DNA of 64,000 nucleotides from Crossaster papposus (Eukaryota; Echinodermata; Asteroidea; Velatida; Solasteridae). Position numbers and translations under genes: made by a program. The notes below the pieces were generated by a model, which saw only the letters and a program-made list of their open reading frames with translations, was not told the DNA's origin and made no database searches. The DNA is taken from positions 124,001-188,000 of the forward strand of contig JBAIAA010000106.1 in NCBI GenBank assembly GCA_037893245.1, in the 5' to 3' direction. Within the stretch, counting starts at the first letter, position 1. Each line of letters opens with the position of its first letter. Shown here piece by piece: positions 11,309 through 22,264 of the stretch.

Positions 11309-11519
11309 CCACACAGGAGTCATACTCTTACTGCTGCGCTCAATTTACAGGTACTTGCACCTTCGGACTGTGTACTTCCCACAATCACAACTTTGTTCCT
11401 GTTCCGATACTGTTTTTCCGTTTGTGACCACACAGGAGTCATACTCTTACTGCTGCGCTCAATTTACAGGTACTTGCACCTTCGGACTGTGTACTCCCCA
11501 CAATCACAACTTTGTTCCT
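11309..11519. repeat. Direct duplication of about 90 bp, period 119
   Basis: The block starting CCACACAGGAGTCATACTC at 11,309 is repeated at 11,428 with near identity for about 90 bp (to TTTGTTCCT). It lies in the protease-RT link of the gypsy element and adds to its decay. Confidence 0.8.
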
Positions 11520-12040
11520 AAAAACATGCACTGGTGCCCTAATATGACAGCTAACGGTCATGACCTGCCTAGGTGGAATGGTTATATGATGCCTACCGGT
11601 ACGCGCAACAACTTGATTTGCACGACTAGACTTAACAACCCCCTTGTCAGCCTGTTTGATTTGCCCCTTGGTAAGCCTCTTGGTAAGCCTATACCACTGA
11701 AGAGTCACATTCCAAGACTCAGTGTCGCTGTGCCCATTTTTTACAAGCAGATCTTTTAACATTTCTAGAACTTGCATCCCAAAATCAACGGACTGTTACG
11801 GTTTAGCAATCCACCGTCACAGGAATCCTTCACAACCAAAACATTTGCCTCAACAGTTTTGTTAAAAACAGTAAGCGGTACTTCTAAATATCCGGCGATT
11901 GGAACCTCCAATCCACTAACACCAAACACTTCAAGGTAAGTACCCAGTGGTTTCACACCCGTCATTTTGTCTGCCAAGTGCTTCTGATAAAATGTCGCAC
12001 TCATTAGGGAGGTCTCTGCGCCTGTATCAAGAATACACAT
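11439..12040 (-). pseudogene. Gypsy aspartic protease and link
   Basis: The minus frame 12040-11765 begins CILDTGAETSLMS, the DTGA active-site motif of retropepsins. It continues with YLEVFGVSG, VPIAGYLEVPLTV and LVVKDS, and ends with LILGCKF, the expected LG-type second motif. A different frame (11777-11439) continues with EMLKDLLVKNG, so the two are frameshifted. The enzyme would process the gag-pol polyprotein. Confidence 0.75.
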
Positions 12041-12239
12041 GGCTTATACTCTAGCCAGTGTAACCTCAGCTCGAGGGCTTTCTTTAACTAACTTAGTTAG
12101 TAACTCGTCCGCAAACAACTCAGGCATTACACCCTCCCCAGTGTGTGCATTACGAGGCAAATACCCTTTGTGACTCTCCTCCACCACCCGGCCCACAGAG
12201 GTGGAGGTTTTTAGTTTAACCCCTGCTTAGATTGACTAT

Positions 12240-12640
12240 CAGGTGCTTTTGTGGCACCCGCCTGACTGGATTCCAATTTTGCTGGTTGGACTCCAACTAG
12301 GCCCGAGTTTTGCTGGGAACGACACTGAGACTTGTAATGACCCGGCTTTCTACACTTATAACACATCACTGACCGACCGGGGACAGTGGCTGTTCCCCTG
12401 TAGGCTGGCTTGTTTCCCCTTCTGCGTGCGCAGCAAGCACTGCATCAAAAACGTAATTTGTTCTTGCTGCTTGTTTATCTGACCTTGCATTCCTTGCATA
12501 CAGTTCATCATGTCAGTTTGTTGTTGCTGTAATTTAAGGTCTACGCCAACTACCATTGTTTCAACCTTAACAAGCATATCGCGCGACTCATCTACCCCTT
12601 CATCATATGTGACCGGACCATCCGCCCCTACACTGCGCAC
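12240..12640 (-). pseudogene. Gypsy gag C-terminus with CCHC zinc knuckle
   Basis: A Q-rich coiled-coil-like stretch (MNCMQGMQGQINKQQEQI) is followed, at about 12,365-12,325 and one frame shift later, by CYKCRKPGHYKSQC, a textbook CCHC nucleocapsid knuckle that binds RNA. Confidence 0.75.
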
Positions 12641-12650
12641 GTGACTGTAT

Positions 12651-13286
12651 TTAACCTTGGAAGTGGCCTAAATCTCTGAATAACTCAAGACCGGCATCTC
12701 GGAAACAGTTAAAGGTTTGGCTAAGGTTAGACAACTGCAGTCTCTTCAGCTCAAAACGTGCACTTTGTCCCCGTGCTCCCGCCACAAACTGATTAATAAG
12801 AGTTTTGTCCTTCAGGTTTTCCAAAGACTCCTCCTCACTTTGGGGAGCTATACGCAAAATTTTCTCATACAACCTAATCAAAGCACGAGAACAATCCATT
12901 ATGGACTCATCCTCCAATTGTCCTATTTCAAAGAAAGCCTTCTGAAGGGACTGCAGGGTCTCTACTCCCCCAAACTGGTTATGTAACAGTTTAACCAAAA
13001 GTGAGTAATCAGAATTAACATCTTCCCTACTTTTGACTTCTACACTTGCAGGACCTGCCAAGTGATCATCTATCACCTGAGCCTTTTCCGTCCCCGGGAT
13101 ATCACACTGCCTGCAATAAATGTCAACCTCTTCTAACCACTCTTTCAGAGTCTTGTCCCCTGCCCTCACTGGCCTTCCTTTAAACCGCTCAAGCTTGATA
13201 GGTCGTTCTCTAGTGGAACCATTCTGTTTCAACGCGTCAGCTAATTCCGAGATAAACTTAGTCATTAAACTCTCCTCCATTGCCAT
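12651..13286 (-). pseudogene. Gypsy gag matrix/capsid-like region
   Basis: A 211-residue minus frame starts at ATG 13286. It has the gag signature order ERFKGRPV, LKEWLEEVDIYCRQ, LAGPASVEV, LLHNQFGGVETLQSLQKAFFEIGQ, ESIMDCSRALIRLYEKI and LINQFVAGARG. The F..G....TLQ and L...F..R.Q....V blocks are typical retrotransposon gag helices. This is the best preserved piece of the element, but it ends before the zinc knuckle, which sits in another frame. Confidence 0.75.
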
Positions 13287-13299
13287 AATTACTTAAATT

Positions 13300-14219
13300 A
13301 TCCTAGCAACACAAGCGCAAGCCCAAAACTCACCAAACAAGAATATCGAAGGACAAGAAGAAACCCCCTAAATATGGGACACAACAACGCCCACACAGAC
13401 TACCACGCTAGATGTCAAAACTACTCAAGTACTAGCGCCTGAACAATGCATGCATGCATGTAACCTTGTTTAGATACATGTACATGTACAGGGTAAGTAG
13501 TCATACAATAATTACAAGCCAATTTATACTTACACTTTATAGAAAATCAATGTGAAAAAAAACCCATAGACAAACAGTGAAACAAACAATCCTAACTCCA
13601 GTCTCCAGTGTACTGCTCCACCTGAACAGAACTTCTCAATCTCGGGGTAGAACCGCTGCTGCATGAACTCCACACCTGGCCCGTCCGTCGACCATCACCG
13701 CCGCTGGACCATGCATTCGATCTCTGACTGCACTGCACACCGCTCTGTCGACTGTCCACCGAAGCTTGGACAACTCGAGCGGCACGGTGAGACAACTCGA
13801 CCGTCCCACACTCACGCTGCAATTTTCAATTTCTGATCGGATTCCAGGCGTCAACACTCGCCACACACGGCCTGAAGAAGCAGTCCACACACACACACCT
13901 ACACACCGGAGAATTAGAAGATCACTATCAACATCGTTTTATTGATTAGAAAATTAATGGGGTCCCATTCGTTGACCAGACTCAGAGCATGAAGTTGACG
14001 GGGATGAAGCAGCCATTCGCGGCACCAAGGCTGAATGGGATTTACATCATTCACAATGATTCATTCAGCCAAGAGAATTGACGCAGTCTTTCCCAGTCAT
14101 GAGGGATGATCTAACTCTCTCCCAATTCTCTCCTGACCTAGAACTAGTTCCGGACCCGGTCCCGCGAAACCTGGTCACCGCCGTCTGGCTTACCTCTGCC
14201 CATCGTTCCCTTACAATAA
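13300..14219 (-). repeat. Candidate 5' LTR and leader of the gypsy element
   Basis: Lies directly upstream of gag. On the minus strand it begins TGTAAGGGAACGATGG at about 14,219, a plausible TG start. It includes a CA-rich stretch at about 13,880-13,905. No second copy is visible in the window and no primer-binding site could be fixed. Confidence 0.35.
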
Positions 14220-14780
14220 CCATTTATATATTACTCTAAAAGGAACTTAGTAAACTATACTATTTGCATCGCTGCTTTGTTCGGACTCCAGAGTCCACAT
14301 TTGATCTTAGAAATGGGCGGAAGGATTCTTCGCTTCGAACTTAGACTCCCAATCCATTCTCCTATGCTCTCTTCCTCTACCCCATGGGCGAAATTTGGCA
14401 GCTGTCTACCATGGGCGGAGATCCCAGGGGGGTTGGGGGATATATCCCCCCACTTTTTGATCTGGGGGGGATGACCAATGTAATCACCCCCCCCCCCCCC
14501 ACTTTTTACGGGTAGGCGTCTTAATTTGCGTATAGTCCATAACATGCAAATACCCTGGCAGGCCAGAACCACACAGCCCAGCAAGTGCGAGTGTCGTAAG
14601 TTACTTTCCCTGCATTGGGATTATAATCAAAAAGTGACTTAGTAAAGTTGAATGGACGCCCAGTTAAAGACTCGCGGCGCGGCGTGCACAAACTTGTTGT
14701 AATGATCGGTCTGTGATTGGCCTCCCGCATGTTTACTCAATGTGAACGAAGCGCGTGGAGACCAGACAGACCACGTTGGA
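14220..14780. other. Spacer with C/G runs, no gene seen
   Basis: Contains two CCATGGGCG motifs (about 14,380 and 14,410), a short GGGGGATATATCCCCCC palindrome at about 14,436-14,452 and a C-run at about 14,488-14,501. Confidence 0.4.
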
Positions 14781-15205
14781 CGTCCGGACCGCGTATTTTT
14801 TTTCCTAGGAGGGTTAGGGGTAATTATCATAAATGGGCGTATCTACACCACACTGAGTGGAAGACACTTACATGTAGGTTCTCAGATCCTGATTTTCCCT
14901 TAAATTAAACTCACTCCAACAATAAACTTGGAGACCAAAATAATAAATGAAAAATTCGAGCGAATTCGAACCCCAGTCGAACGATCTATAACCTAACCCA
15001 TTATCCACTAAGCTACCGTGAGATGTCGACAGAAGCCGTTTTTCAAAGTGCTTTAATGTACCTCTGGGCTAGTTGAATGAGCAATAACAGTGTATTAGCG
15101 TCATTGTTAAAACTATGGAATAATCATGACGCGAGGGGTCTAGAGCCGCCCATTTATGATAATTACCCCTAACCCTCTTAGGAAAAACAATTACGCGTCC
15201 AGGCC
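14781..15205. mobile_element. MITE with about 60-bp inverted repeats
   Basis: 14,781-14,839 and 15,144-15,205 are inverted copies (shared core AGGGTTAGGGGTAATTATCA, then TAAATGGGCG) with a few differences near the outer ends. The interior of about 300 bp carries a tRNA-like segment. I could not define a target duplication. Confidence 0.65.
14955..15024 (-). pseudogene. tRNA-like sequence (SINE head or tRNA pseudogene)
   Basis: On the minus strand TAGCTTAGTGG (15,016-15,006) matches an A box (TRGCNNAGYNGG), and GGTTCGAATTC (14,972-14,962) a B box (GGTTCGANTCC), at tRNA-like spacing. The D-arm sequence AGTGGATAATGGGTTAG recalls arginine tRNAs. Stem pairing is imperfect and there is no obvious 3' end, so I take it as a tRNA-derived SINE head or relic. 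Confidence 0.5.
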
Positions 15206-15290
15206 TGGGTACGGGTATCGAGGAAAGATGGGGTGCGTTCCACTCACGCGAACGTTGCCAACGTTGGCCAACGTTAGCGTTGTTCGCTTA

Positions 15291-16465
15291 TGGCCCTGTC
15301 ACACCAGAGCGTTTTAGGCCAACGCGTGAGAAACGTGTTGTAATTTTGGCAACACGCTTGGAAACGCTGACCAACGCTAGGCCAGCGTTAGCAACACGCT
15401 GAGCGCGTTACTCACACGCTGGGACACGCTGTCACATGCTGAGGAAAACATATTTTTTTCAACATACCTACAATTTCCAGCGTTTGCCAGCGTGTGGATG
15501 CACACGCTGGCGGCGCATTGGAGGTTCGTTACTCACGCGTCGAACACGCTAGACGATCGTTATCAACCCGCTACTCACACGCTGGCGTACGCTGGCGTAC
15601 TCTGGCGTACGCTGGCGACACGTTGGTTATGGCCATGTCACACCAGAACGTTTTAGGCCAATGCATGAGTAGCGCGTTAAAAATAGTTGATACGCTGGCA
15701 ATCGCTGAACTTTCACAGAAAAAGTCAAGTGGAACCGTGATTTTAGCGTGTCCATACAGGTTGATAACGGGTTCATAGCGTATGCCAGCGCGTAAGTAGC
15801 GTGTGAGGAACGCGCTCAGCGTGTGAGGAACAAATTACTGATTTATAGTAAAAATACGACAGCGGGTCCCCAGCGTGTGAGTAGTGGGTTGGTAACGATC
15901 GTCTAGCGCGTTCGACGCGTAAGTAACGACCTTCCTGCGCGCCGCCAGCGTGTGCAGTCACACGCTGGCAAACGCTGAAAATGTTAGGTATGTTGACAAA
16001 TGTATTTTTGCCTCAGCGTGTGACAGCGTGTTTCAGCGTGTGGGTAACGCGCTCAGCGTGTTGCGAACGCTGGTCTAGCGTTGGTCAACGTTTACCCGCG
16101 TGTTGCCGGAATTCCAACATTTTACTCACGCGTTGGCCTAAAACGTTCTGGTGTGACAGGGCCATTACTGTAGTAGCGCGTCCGCTTTTCACACAACTAA
16201 TCATGTGGTCGTTGCAGTACGCTGGCGCGCGTTATAACGCGCTACTTACGCGCTGGGCAGTCGTTCATCAGTCGTCGAGCGCGTTACTAACGTGTTACTC
16301 ACGCGCTGGTGAACGCTATGAACCCGTTATTAACGCGTTATGGACACGCTGAAATCACGGTTCCACTTGACTTTTTCTGTGGAAGTTCAGCGTTTTCCAG
16401 CGTATCAACTATTTTTAACGCGCTACTCACGCGTTGGCCTAAAACGCTCTGGTGTGACAGGGCCA
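15291..16465. mobile_element. PIF/Harbinger-like foldback MITE, TTA target duplication
   Basis: Ends in TGGCCCTGTCACACCAGA (15,291) and its reverse complement (to 16,465), flanked by TTA at 15,288-15,290 and 16,466-16,468. A 3-bp TWA duplication is typical of PIF/Harbinger. Internal extra termini occur at about 15,626 (forward) and 16,164 (reverse), so it may be a composite of two copies. The interior is saturated with CAGCGTG / CACGCTG and ACGCGTTACTCAC units in both orientations. Short open frames here are by-products of this repetition. Confidence 0.72.
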
Positions 16466-16503
16466 TTAAGTGGAACGCAATGTGCGCCAATTATGTTGGC
16501 TAA

Positions 16504-16645
16504 AGGCCGGCTCATACTCGGCGCGAAAGCAAACGCGAACGCGAATTTGTGACGTGGGGAGGAGATTTCGCGATGTGAAATCGCAAAAGCTTTGTGACGT
16601 CAAATTCGTATCGCAATCGCTTCCGCGTGAAGTATGAACCGGCCT
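16504..16645. mobile_element. 142-bp MITE, TAA target duplication
   Basis: AGGCCGGCTCATACT at the left and AGTATGAACCGGCCT at the right are inverted, flanked by TAA at 16,501-16,503 and 16,646-16,648. The interior has CGCGAA/TTCGCG-type repeats and a TGACGTCA-like core. Probably another PIF/Harbinger-type miniature. Confidence 0.7.
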
Positions 16646-17008
16646 TAACGCTAGCGAAAACGGCGAACGACATTCCGAGCTGTTCGCTATTGGCCAGTGA
16701 CGTATTGGCCAGTGACGTATTTTAAAGATGGCGAAGAGGTTAGCAGACGGCAGTGTTCTTTTCACAGTTTTTCTTTTTACGTTTTATACTTTTCGTTATA
16801 AATGGTGGATTGTTTTGAGCAGTTACAGGGATATTTTTAAGAAAAATAATGAGTTGGACAAAAAGCAGCCAACCAAACGATGTCACTGTCACTGGGCGCC
16901 TCCATTTTGAAAACGTAGTTTTTAAAATATCTTTTTTACTTTAACTAACGCAAACTCAAAACGTAGGCGAACGTTCGCGCAAACAGTTCACGTAAGTGGA
17001 ATGCAGCC

Positions 17009-17786
17009 TTGGTAACAAGTTTTAAACGTTATTTTGTCATACCCCAAAGTAGTAGATATACAATCACTTGTATATTTATTTTGAGGGAATTAAATACTAT
17101 TTTTCCGAATATGTATGCAAATACAAAATGTACATTCTCGCGGTCGGCATGACGTCACCGGGCTTTGTTTCTTGTCTCTGAGTGGTCAGTGGTGGCTGTT
17201 AGTTATCGCACCCTCTGGACTCAAAGGGGAATGAATAGTGTTGTTGTCTATGTGGAAATTATCTAAATAATTAATTATTGTCCAACACTACACCGAGATA
17301 TTTCAAAATGTTATTGTTTTATAAAGTAATAAAATCTCTCACCTTACACCAACAAAAAAAGGTATTCATTTTTTTATTGCTGTAAAAAAATATAGAAAAC
17401 ACACAATTTCCTGTACAAATTGAATGGAGGGCTTCCCCTTTGCCCGGCGGCGTGTGCAACAGGTGGAACAGCCTCCGACCGTGAGAATTGATGCACAGGA
17501 GACACTGTACATGTACCGCATTAAAACAAAATTCCCAACCGACCGATAATTTTTTTGGGCGTTTTTACCGGAAACTCGACTTCTTCTTTTTTTTGCACTG
17601 GTGTAATTAATGCATTTTGAAAGACATATAATGCTGACTATTGTGTTGCATGGTTTTTTAACTGATACTGCACTGACTTGTAATGAACATTAGAAAAGTA
17701 TTTCCCAAATCCAAAAGGCACAAATTCTACAACTCAAATTGTGAAGTTTTTTATTTCTTTTTCCTTCATCAATTATGCCTCTAAAT
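17009..17786. other. Spacer, no gene seen
   Basis: AT-rich. A perfect TGACGTCA (CRE-like palindrome) occurs at 17,150-17,157. No coding signature. Confidence 0.4.
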
Positions 17787-17905
17787 GGCCTCAGATTGCA
17801 TTACAGAGCATCTAGAATGCAAAATTTAACGGGGCCCTTAAGCGGGACCCGGACCCCACGCCGTAAAGGCTTCGCGCTCCGCGCTCGCATGTTTCATCTG
17901 GGACA
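17787..17905 (+). repeat. Dispersed GC-rich repeat, copy 1
   Basis: Shares CAGATTGCATxACAGAGCAT, GGGGCCCTTAAGCGGG and TTCGCGCTCCGCGCTCGCA with an inverted copy at 37,905-38,030. Family unknown. Confidence 0.65.
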
Positions 17906-18993
17906 AAAATCACCCCCCACATGTAACAAGAAATATCCGCCCCTGCTGTCTACTATACCTCCAGGTTGCTTTAAATCAAAGGACATCCTCATCCCAGTCG
18001 ACCAGCGCCATCCGAATTCCCTCAAATGTAAAATGATAGTTTGCTACCTTGTACCAATAAATTGGACTTGTGTAGATTTGCCTGATGCGTCATATAACGC
18101 AACCCCAACCGGATAAGAATGTATCAATTTCAATTTCAGCTGCGCCGACTACCTCCCCTATCTCTGATCGTCTGTTTAACCAAGAAACGTCTTACTGTAT
18201 GCCTTTACCCCGTTTATTTGCCTGCCGCTGAACATAACTCGTCATGCTGGCTTGACCTCGTGTGAACCTGTCAAAAAACCAAAAAAACACACAACACAAC
18301 CCCCTAAAAACATGCGAGAACGTATATCCTGCGTCGCATAAACCCAAGGAAACTATTTGCCTTTCCTGCCCAGTCATCGAGGATCTTCTCCTAGCCTTTA
18401 TGAATATTTTACCATTTCGAAAGTCATACTCCTGGACTCTTCGTCTGAAGCGATTGAACCATGCGTAGACCAAGACAGAGAGTTATGGAATAAACGTGTA
18501 GACATTTTATTTCCCTGATGTCGACGTGACATGATCTCCACGAAACTTGGACTTCCACACCTGGCTCTTATTGAACTTACTGCGGCAAAAGAGATACTGC
18601 GACTTAAAAGTATGTGCATTGTCACTCAAACTTCGGAATGCGCATGCGACTACGCGTATCACATTCCTTCCTGGCCTTACTTCGTAGTGGACGCTCTGCT
18701 GCCAAGACCGCAAACGGTTGTTTAATTTGCATTCGACTAATCTGTGAATCGCCAGTTGGGGCGCGGTATTTCTTTTAGTTCCGCCTGTGATGTTGTTGTT
18801 GTTGTTGTTTTTTGTTTGTTTGTTTGTTTGTTTGTTTCTTTTTTTTTTTGGGGGGGGGGGGGGGGTGACGAACTGCCCTAAGCCGATTCAATCTCTTTAT
18901 ATTCTTCACCGATACAAATGTCCGAGAGAAGCGGCAAAATAGTGCCATACGCCGACCGAATCACGCCAGAAGACCCCCGTATATGCATTCTGT

Positions 18994-19297
18994 TCAGAAA
19001 TATAGTTCTCTCCTTATTCGCGTTCTAAAGTATTTTATTTTCGCATTCCCTATCATGTTGCACAGCCTGAAAGAGAAACATAAAATGCAGCATACTGGAC
19101 CTTGGGGAACACCAAGCTTCGACGGCAAGACAGAGCGGACAAAAAGAGTCTGAGCTGTTACTTACCAGCCTCACGGGACCGCTATAGGCAGCATCTCCGT
19201 GTTACTTTATTTCAAACAATACTCACAATCTCCAATATCCTTCCGGATGTCCTTTCTCCATCGTTACCTCTTCAATTGGTGCGCCAGAAGAGGCCAT
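18994..19297 (-). CDS. Possible two-exon 47-residue protein, left-arm copy
   Basis: ATG at 19297 opens MASSGAPIEEVTMEKGHPEG. The exon runs to 19,227 before a strong GTGAGT donor. A strong acceptor (TTTCTCTTTCAG) precedes 19,066-18,994, which joins in frame (TT plus G gives Leu) and ends in TGA. The right arm has the same structure with identical exon lengths. Unspliced, the frame stops immediately at TGA. No domain is recognised. It may be a real small gene, a 5' exon pair, or chance. Confidence 0.3.
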
Positions 19298-19698
19298 TGT
19301 CTTGAAGAGTACCCAATTGAGGTTCCGAAGTTCTAATCCTGACTTGCATCCTTCCCCCGTCCCTCGTAAGCGTGTTATCACCAAACTACACGTCCGTCGT
19401 CTTGCGTGCCGAACGAGGTCAATGCTTGCTACAGCACTCTCCCACTTCGATGTACCAGAGTCCTTCCTGCAAAACATTCTTATGCGAAACGGTTAGCTCA
19501 GCTAGCAATTGAAAATATTTTATCTACTGATGTATGTCAGCACAAAAGTATGTAATTTCCCGATCTACCTCATCCTCGATGATTGGCCGACAGTGACTCT
19601 TTTCTACAAAAGCGGGGCAAATCCGGACATAACATCATGGCCAAATCGTAAAAACAACAGAGAAAACCAGAATTGTGGATACATAGAGACTCCATTCT

Positions 19699-19905
19699 CT
19701 AATTTTGTATAAATAATTGTCCACGCATGTGTTTCTTTCCCGATGCTATTTGCTGCCACCTTTGTATAGTGATCTCCTGATAATCCGCCTTGCCCAACTC
19801 CTTTTGCGGCTTGCTCCCTTTTTTACGGTACTCATTCCAGATTATTATTATTTGTCTTATTTTCTCGAGAGGTTTTATTATCTCATTGTTATAACCGGGG
19901 TTCAT
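19699..19905 (-). CDS. Unrecognised 68-residue frame, left-arm copy
   Basis: Starts MNPGYNNEIIKPLEKIRQII and is charged and helix-like, with three Trp/Tyr-bearing segments. The right arm keeps an open copy at 33,966-34,172 with three visible residue changes (K to N, G to D, L to V). No family recognised. Confidence 0.25.
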   Translation of the reverse strand: MNPGYNNEIIKPLEKIRQIIIIWNEYRKKGSKPQKELGKADYQEITIQRWQQIASGKKHMRGQLFIQN

Positions 19906-20907
19906 CTTCTCATTTGTTTGTTTTATTTATCAAAATGTACTGGTTCGCAAGACAACACCGTGGACATCAAAACGCATAGAGTGGACCGCGCCCGTCATAG
20001 CAAGTACCTTGTAGCGTGACGTGTGCATGTTCAATTACTTGCACAGTGTAATTTAACCTTATTAAAAGCAGGTAACTAAAACCTTAAAGTGCTCAAATGT
20101 TTCATTTCCTCTGTATTAACAGCACTCGACCATTACTCAAACCAAATGGGTATATCGTAATTTGCCCACAAGCGAAATACGTTAATTCAACAAAAGTGCC
20201 GCAGAACACGCTAAGGCGAAAATCCCACCGGACAGCATAGCGACCAATTGATCAGACGTCAACATAATGCGAGTTGTCGACCTTCCGGCGAGCGTGGACT
20301 ACCTAATCGGCCTATTTTGCTCAAATTTAAGGGGAATACTGAATACACAAACAAATCCCATGCCATTATAACGGGCTGTTTTCCCCCATTGTCATGCATC
20401 TGTTTTATTGAGCAATCTCTACAAGCATCAAACCTTAAACGTTTAGATCCAATTCACCATAAATACCGTAAACTCCCGTTTCATTATTCATTTCACCTTT
20501 CCTGACTATTTTATGTCGGTATTGTCTCTTTTTGTTTTGTCTTCTATTGCAACACCTTGACTTCCCAGTGCGGCATACTATTCATAACCCTCTGCTTTGC
20601 CCTTGTTTGTGCTGCTACATCACTTTATTACATCATCCTACTTTCTGTACCGGCATATTTATTCGAATGTTGCTATTCGTGGCCGAAAACTAATGCAAAA
20701 TATAAAGACAATAATATATCCCTTTACCTGCCTCCTTAATTCACTGGGGCTATTTTCCTCTTTACAAAATGCATATCCCAATCTGGTCCCTTCCTAGTCT
20801 TTGGGCAAGACGTTGCTTAATCTGCAGCCACGAGAGGGCGCTATCGCGATAAACCATCATCACTCACGAACCTGTCGGTAGCAACGTCTTTGGAATTACG
20901 TAAAATT

Positions 20908-21680
20908 TGTTACCGAAAACGGTAAAAAAATAGTGCGCATGCGCTAATCCGTGTGGTCTATCCGTGTGGTCTCCGAGATCGCACAGCCAGGGCAAGCATC
21001 CTGGGCGATGTTGTTTATTCTGCGGAAAATTAATTGTTACCTGCAAAAAATACCTGTCCAACCCTCCAGCCTACGGTAACGGGAGCCACTTTTTTGCCAC
21101 ATTTAACCAGGATAGTTGGAGAAAACCCAGCAGGCAGCAGTGCATCGCAGTATTCATGGACAGTATTTGTGGACAGTGTGACAATCGAATCACGCGAGTA
21201 CGGCAATCGCAAATTTTCGCGGAAAAAGCAATTAGGCCTATACATGTACGAGTGGAGACCAAACAAAAATATAATACAGAACCGTCTGAACCGATGAAAC
21301 ATGGAGAAATAAGACACATGGATGAACCGTCTTCGGAATTAGCTTGTTGTTTTACACATGGGCTTTAGTATTTGTTGATGAGAAATCTGAAAATTAAAAA
21401 GTTTGCGTTTGCTTTTGTTGTAATTTTCAAAAACAGATGGATTGGGGGTTCATGTATAATTAGTAAATAATGGGACGCTGATGTATTTTTAAAAAAAAGT
21501 TTATGATTGACAGATGCAGGAAAAACCAATAAATTTAATCCTGTTTTGTAGTGTGGTTCCTTGACTTCCTTCACTTCAGACGAAACGGAGCAATTTATAG
21601 ATGTCTGGGGTATTTCCGGAAAACCAGACTACCTGGTTGACACGCATTCATGGATACGTAACAAATATGCGACAAGGTCG
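20908..21680. other. Inner spacer, no gene seen
   Basis: Lies between the left arm and the 6.9-kb transposon. Contains a TCCGTGTGGTCT direct pair at about 20,949-20,972. No coding signature. Confidence 0.4.
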
Positions 21681-22066
21681 ATTGTGCACTTTCCCTTAAA
21701 AGCATGAAACTTGGCACATAGTTAGAGTAACACAATACAAGGATTTTTAGTCCAGGGGCCACCGGAAATTGCACCCCGTATGGCGGCCATCTTGGATTTC
21801 AAAATGGCCGCCATTGTGGATCTGTTTTGTTGAATATCTCCTTAACTGGTAGAGATATCGAGACAGTTGAAACGCCTATACCCACATTTTAGGGGTCTAG
21901 GAATCCATTGGTGACATAAAAGTTTGAAAATTGTGGCCGCCATCTTGAATTCCAAGATGGCCACCATTCACGAGCTATTTTGCTCAATATCTCATGAAGT
22001 AGTAAAGATATCAATACATTTTTAACACCTATACCCACGTTTTAGGGGTCTGGGAATCCAATTGTA
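21681..22066 (+). repeat. Left terminal inverted repeat with YY1-like motifs
   Basis: About 385 bp, inverted at 28,222-28,605. Contains ATGGCGGCCATCTTGG, AAATGGCCGCCATTG, GCCGCCATCTTGAATTCC and AAGATGGCCACCATT. The recurring AAGATGGCSGCC core is the consensus of the YY1 zinc-finger factor, suggesting that the TIR carries a promoter. Confidence 0.7.
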
Positions 22067-22264
22067 GCAGCCTTATGGAACCCCCCCCCTAATTTTCAAC
22101 AGCCTGTTCATGGAACAGCCATAATTGGACTCATGGCACAGAGCCCTGGTGAGTGGATCATGTGGTCACCCACAGTCACTCTTACACCGGATGACTTTGA
22201 GTGAACACTAGTATTAAAGTTTTATCAGCCCACTCACTGGACGTTTTGTGTCATCTATTTGCAG

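Larger units (their letters stand above)
8943..14219 (-). mobile_element. Degenerate Ty3/gypsy-type LTR retrotransposon
   Basis: The minus-strand order is gag, zinc knuckle, aspartic protease, reverse transcriptase, RNase H remnant, integrase. Protease-RT-RNase H-integrase order is diagnostic of Ty3/gypsy. The coding part spans about 13,286-8,943. A 5' LTR probably fills 14,219 to about 13,300, reading TGTAAGGGAACGATGG at its start. I could not find a matching 3' LTR left of 8,943, so that end appears truncated. Stops, frameshifts, an internal duplication and RNase H loss show it is dead. Confidence 0.8.
15231..17008. mobile_element. Outer MITE split by two further MITEs
   Basis: GGTGCGTTCCACTCACGCG at 15,231 and the reverse complement of ...AAGTGGAATGCAGCC at about 16,990-17,007 form a terminal pair resembling hAT-type MITE ends. 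A second right-end-like copy (AGTGGAACGCA) sits at about 16,468-16,478. Two other inverted-repeat elements lie between them with their own target duplications. Confidence 0.5.
18227..20907 (+). repeat. Left arm of a 17.5-kb inverted repeat
   Basis: The whole segment is found again, inverted, at 31,587-35,773. It starts at GCTGAACATAACTCGTCATG and ends at GGAATTACGTA. Arms differ by scattered substitutions and small indels. The left arm has about 50 bp (near 18,277-18,305) that the right arm lacks, so the two copies are old enough to have diverged. Confidence 0.85.

Noticed and set aside
15494..16552. Several overlapping frames rich in Thr, Arg and His
   Set aside because: Products of the CACGCTG/ACGCGTTACTC modules of a foldback MITE. 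They appear in many frames and both strands.
20557..20739. Hydrophobic 60-residue frame, also at 33,127-33,309
   Set aside because: Lies in the large inverted repeat. No start context, no splice support, composition explained by T-rich sequence.
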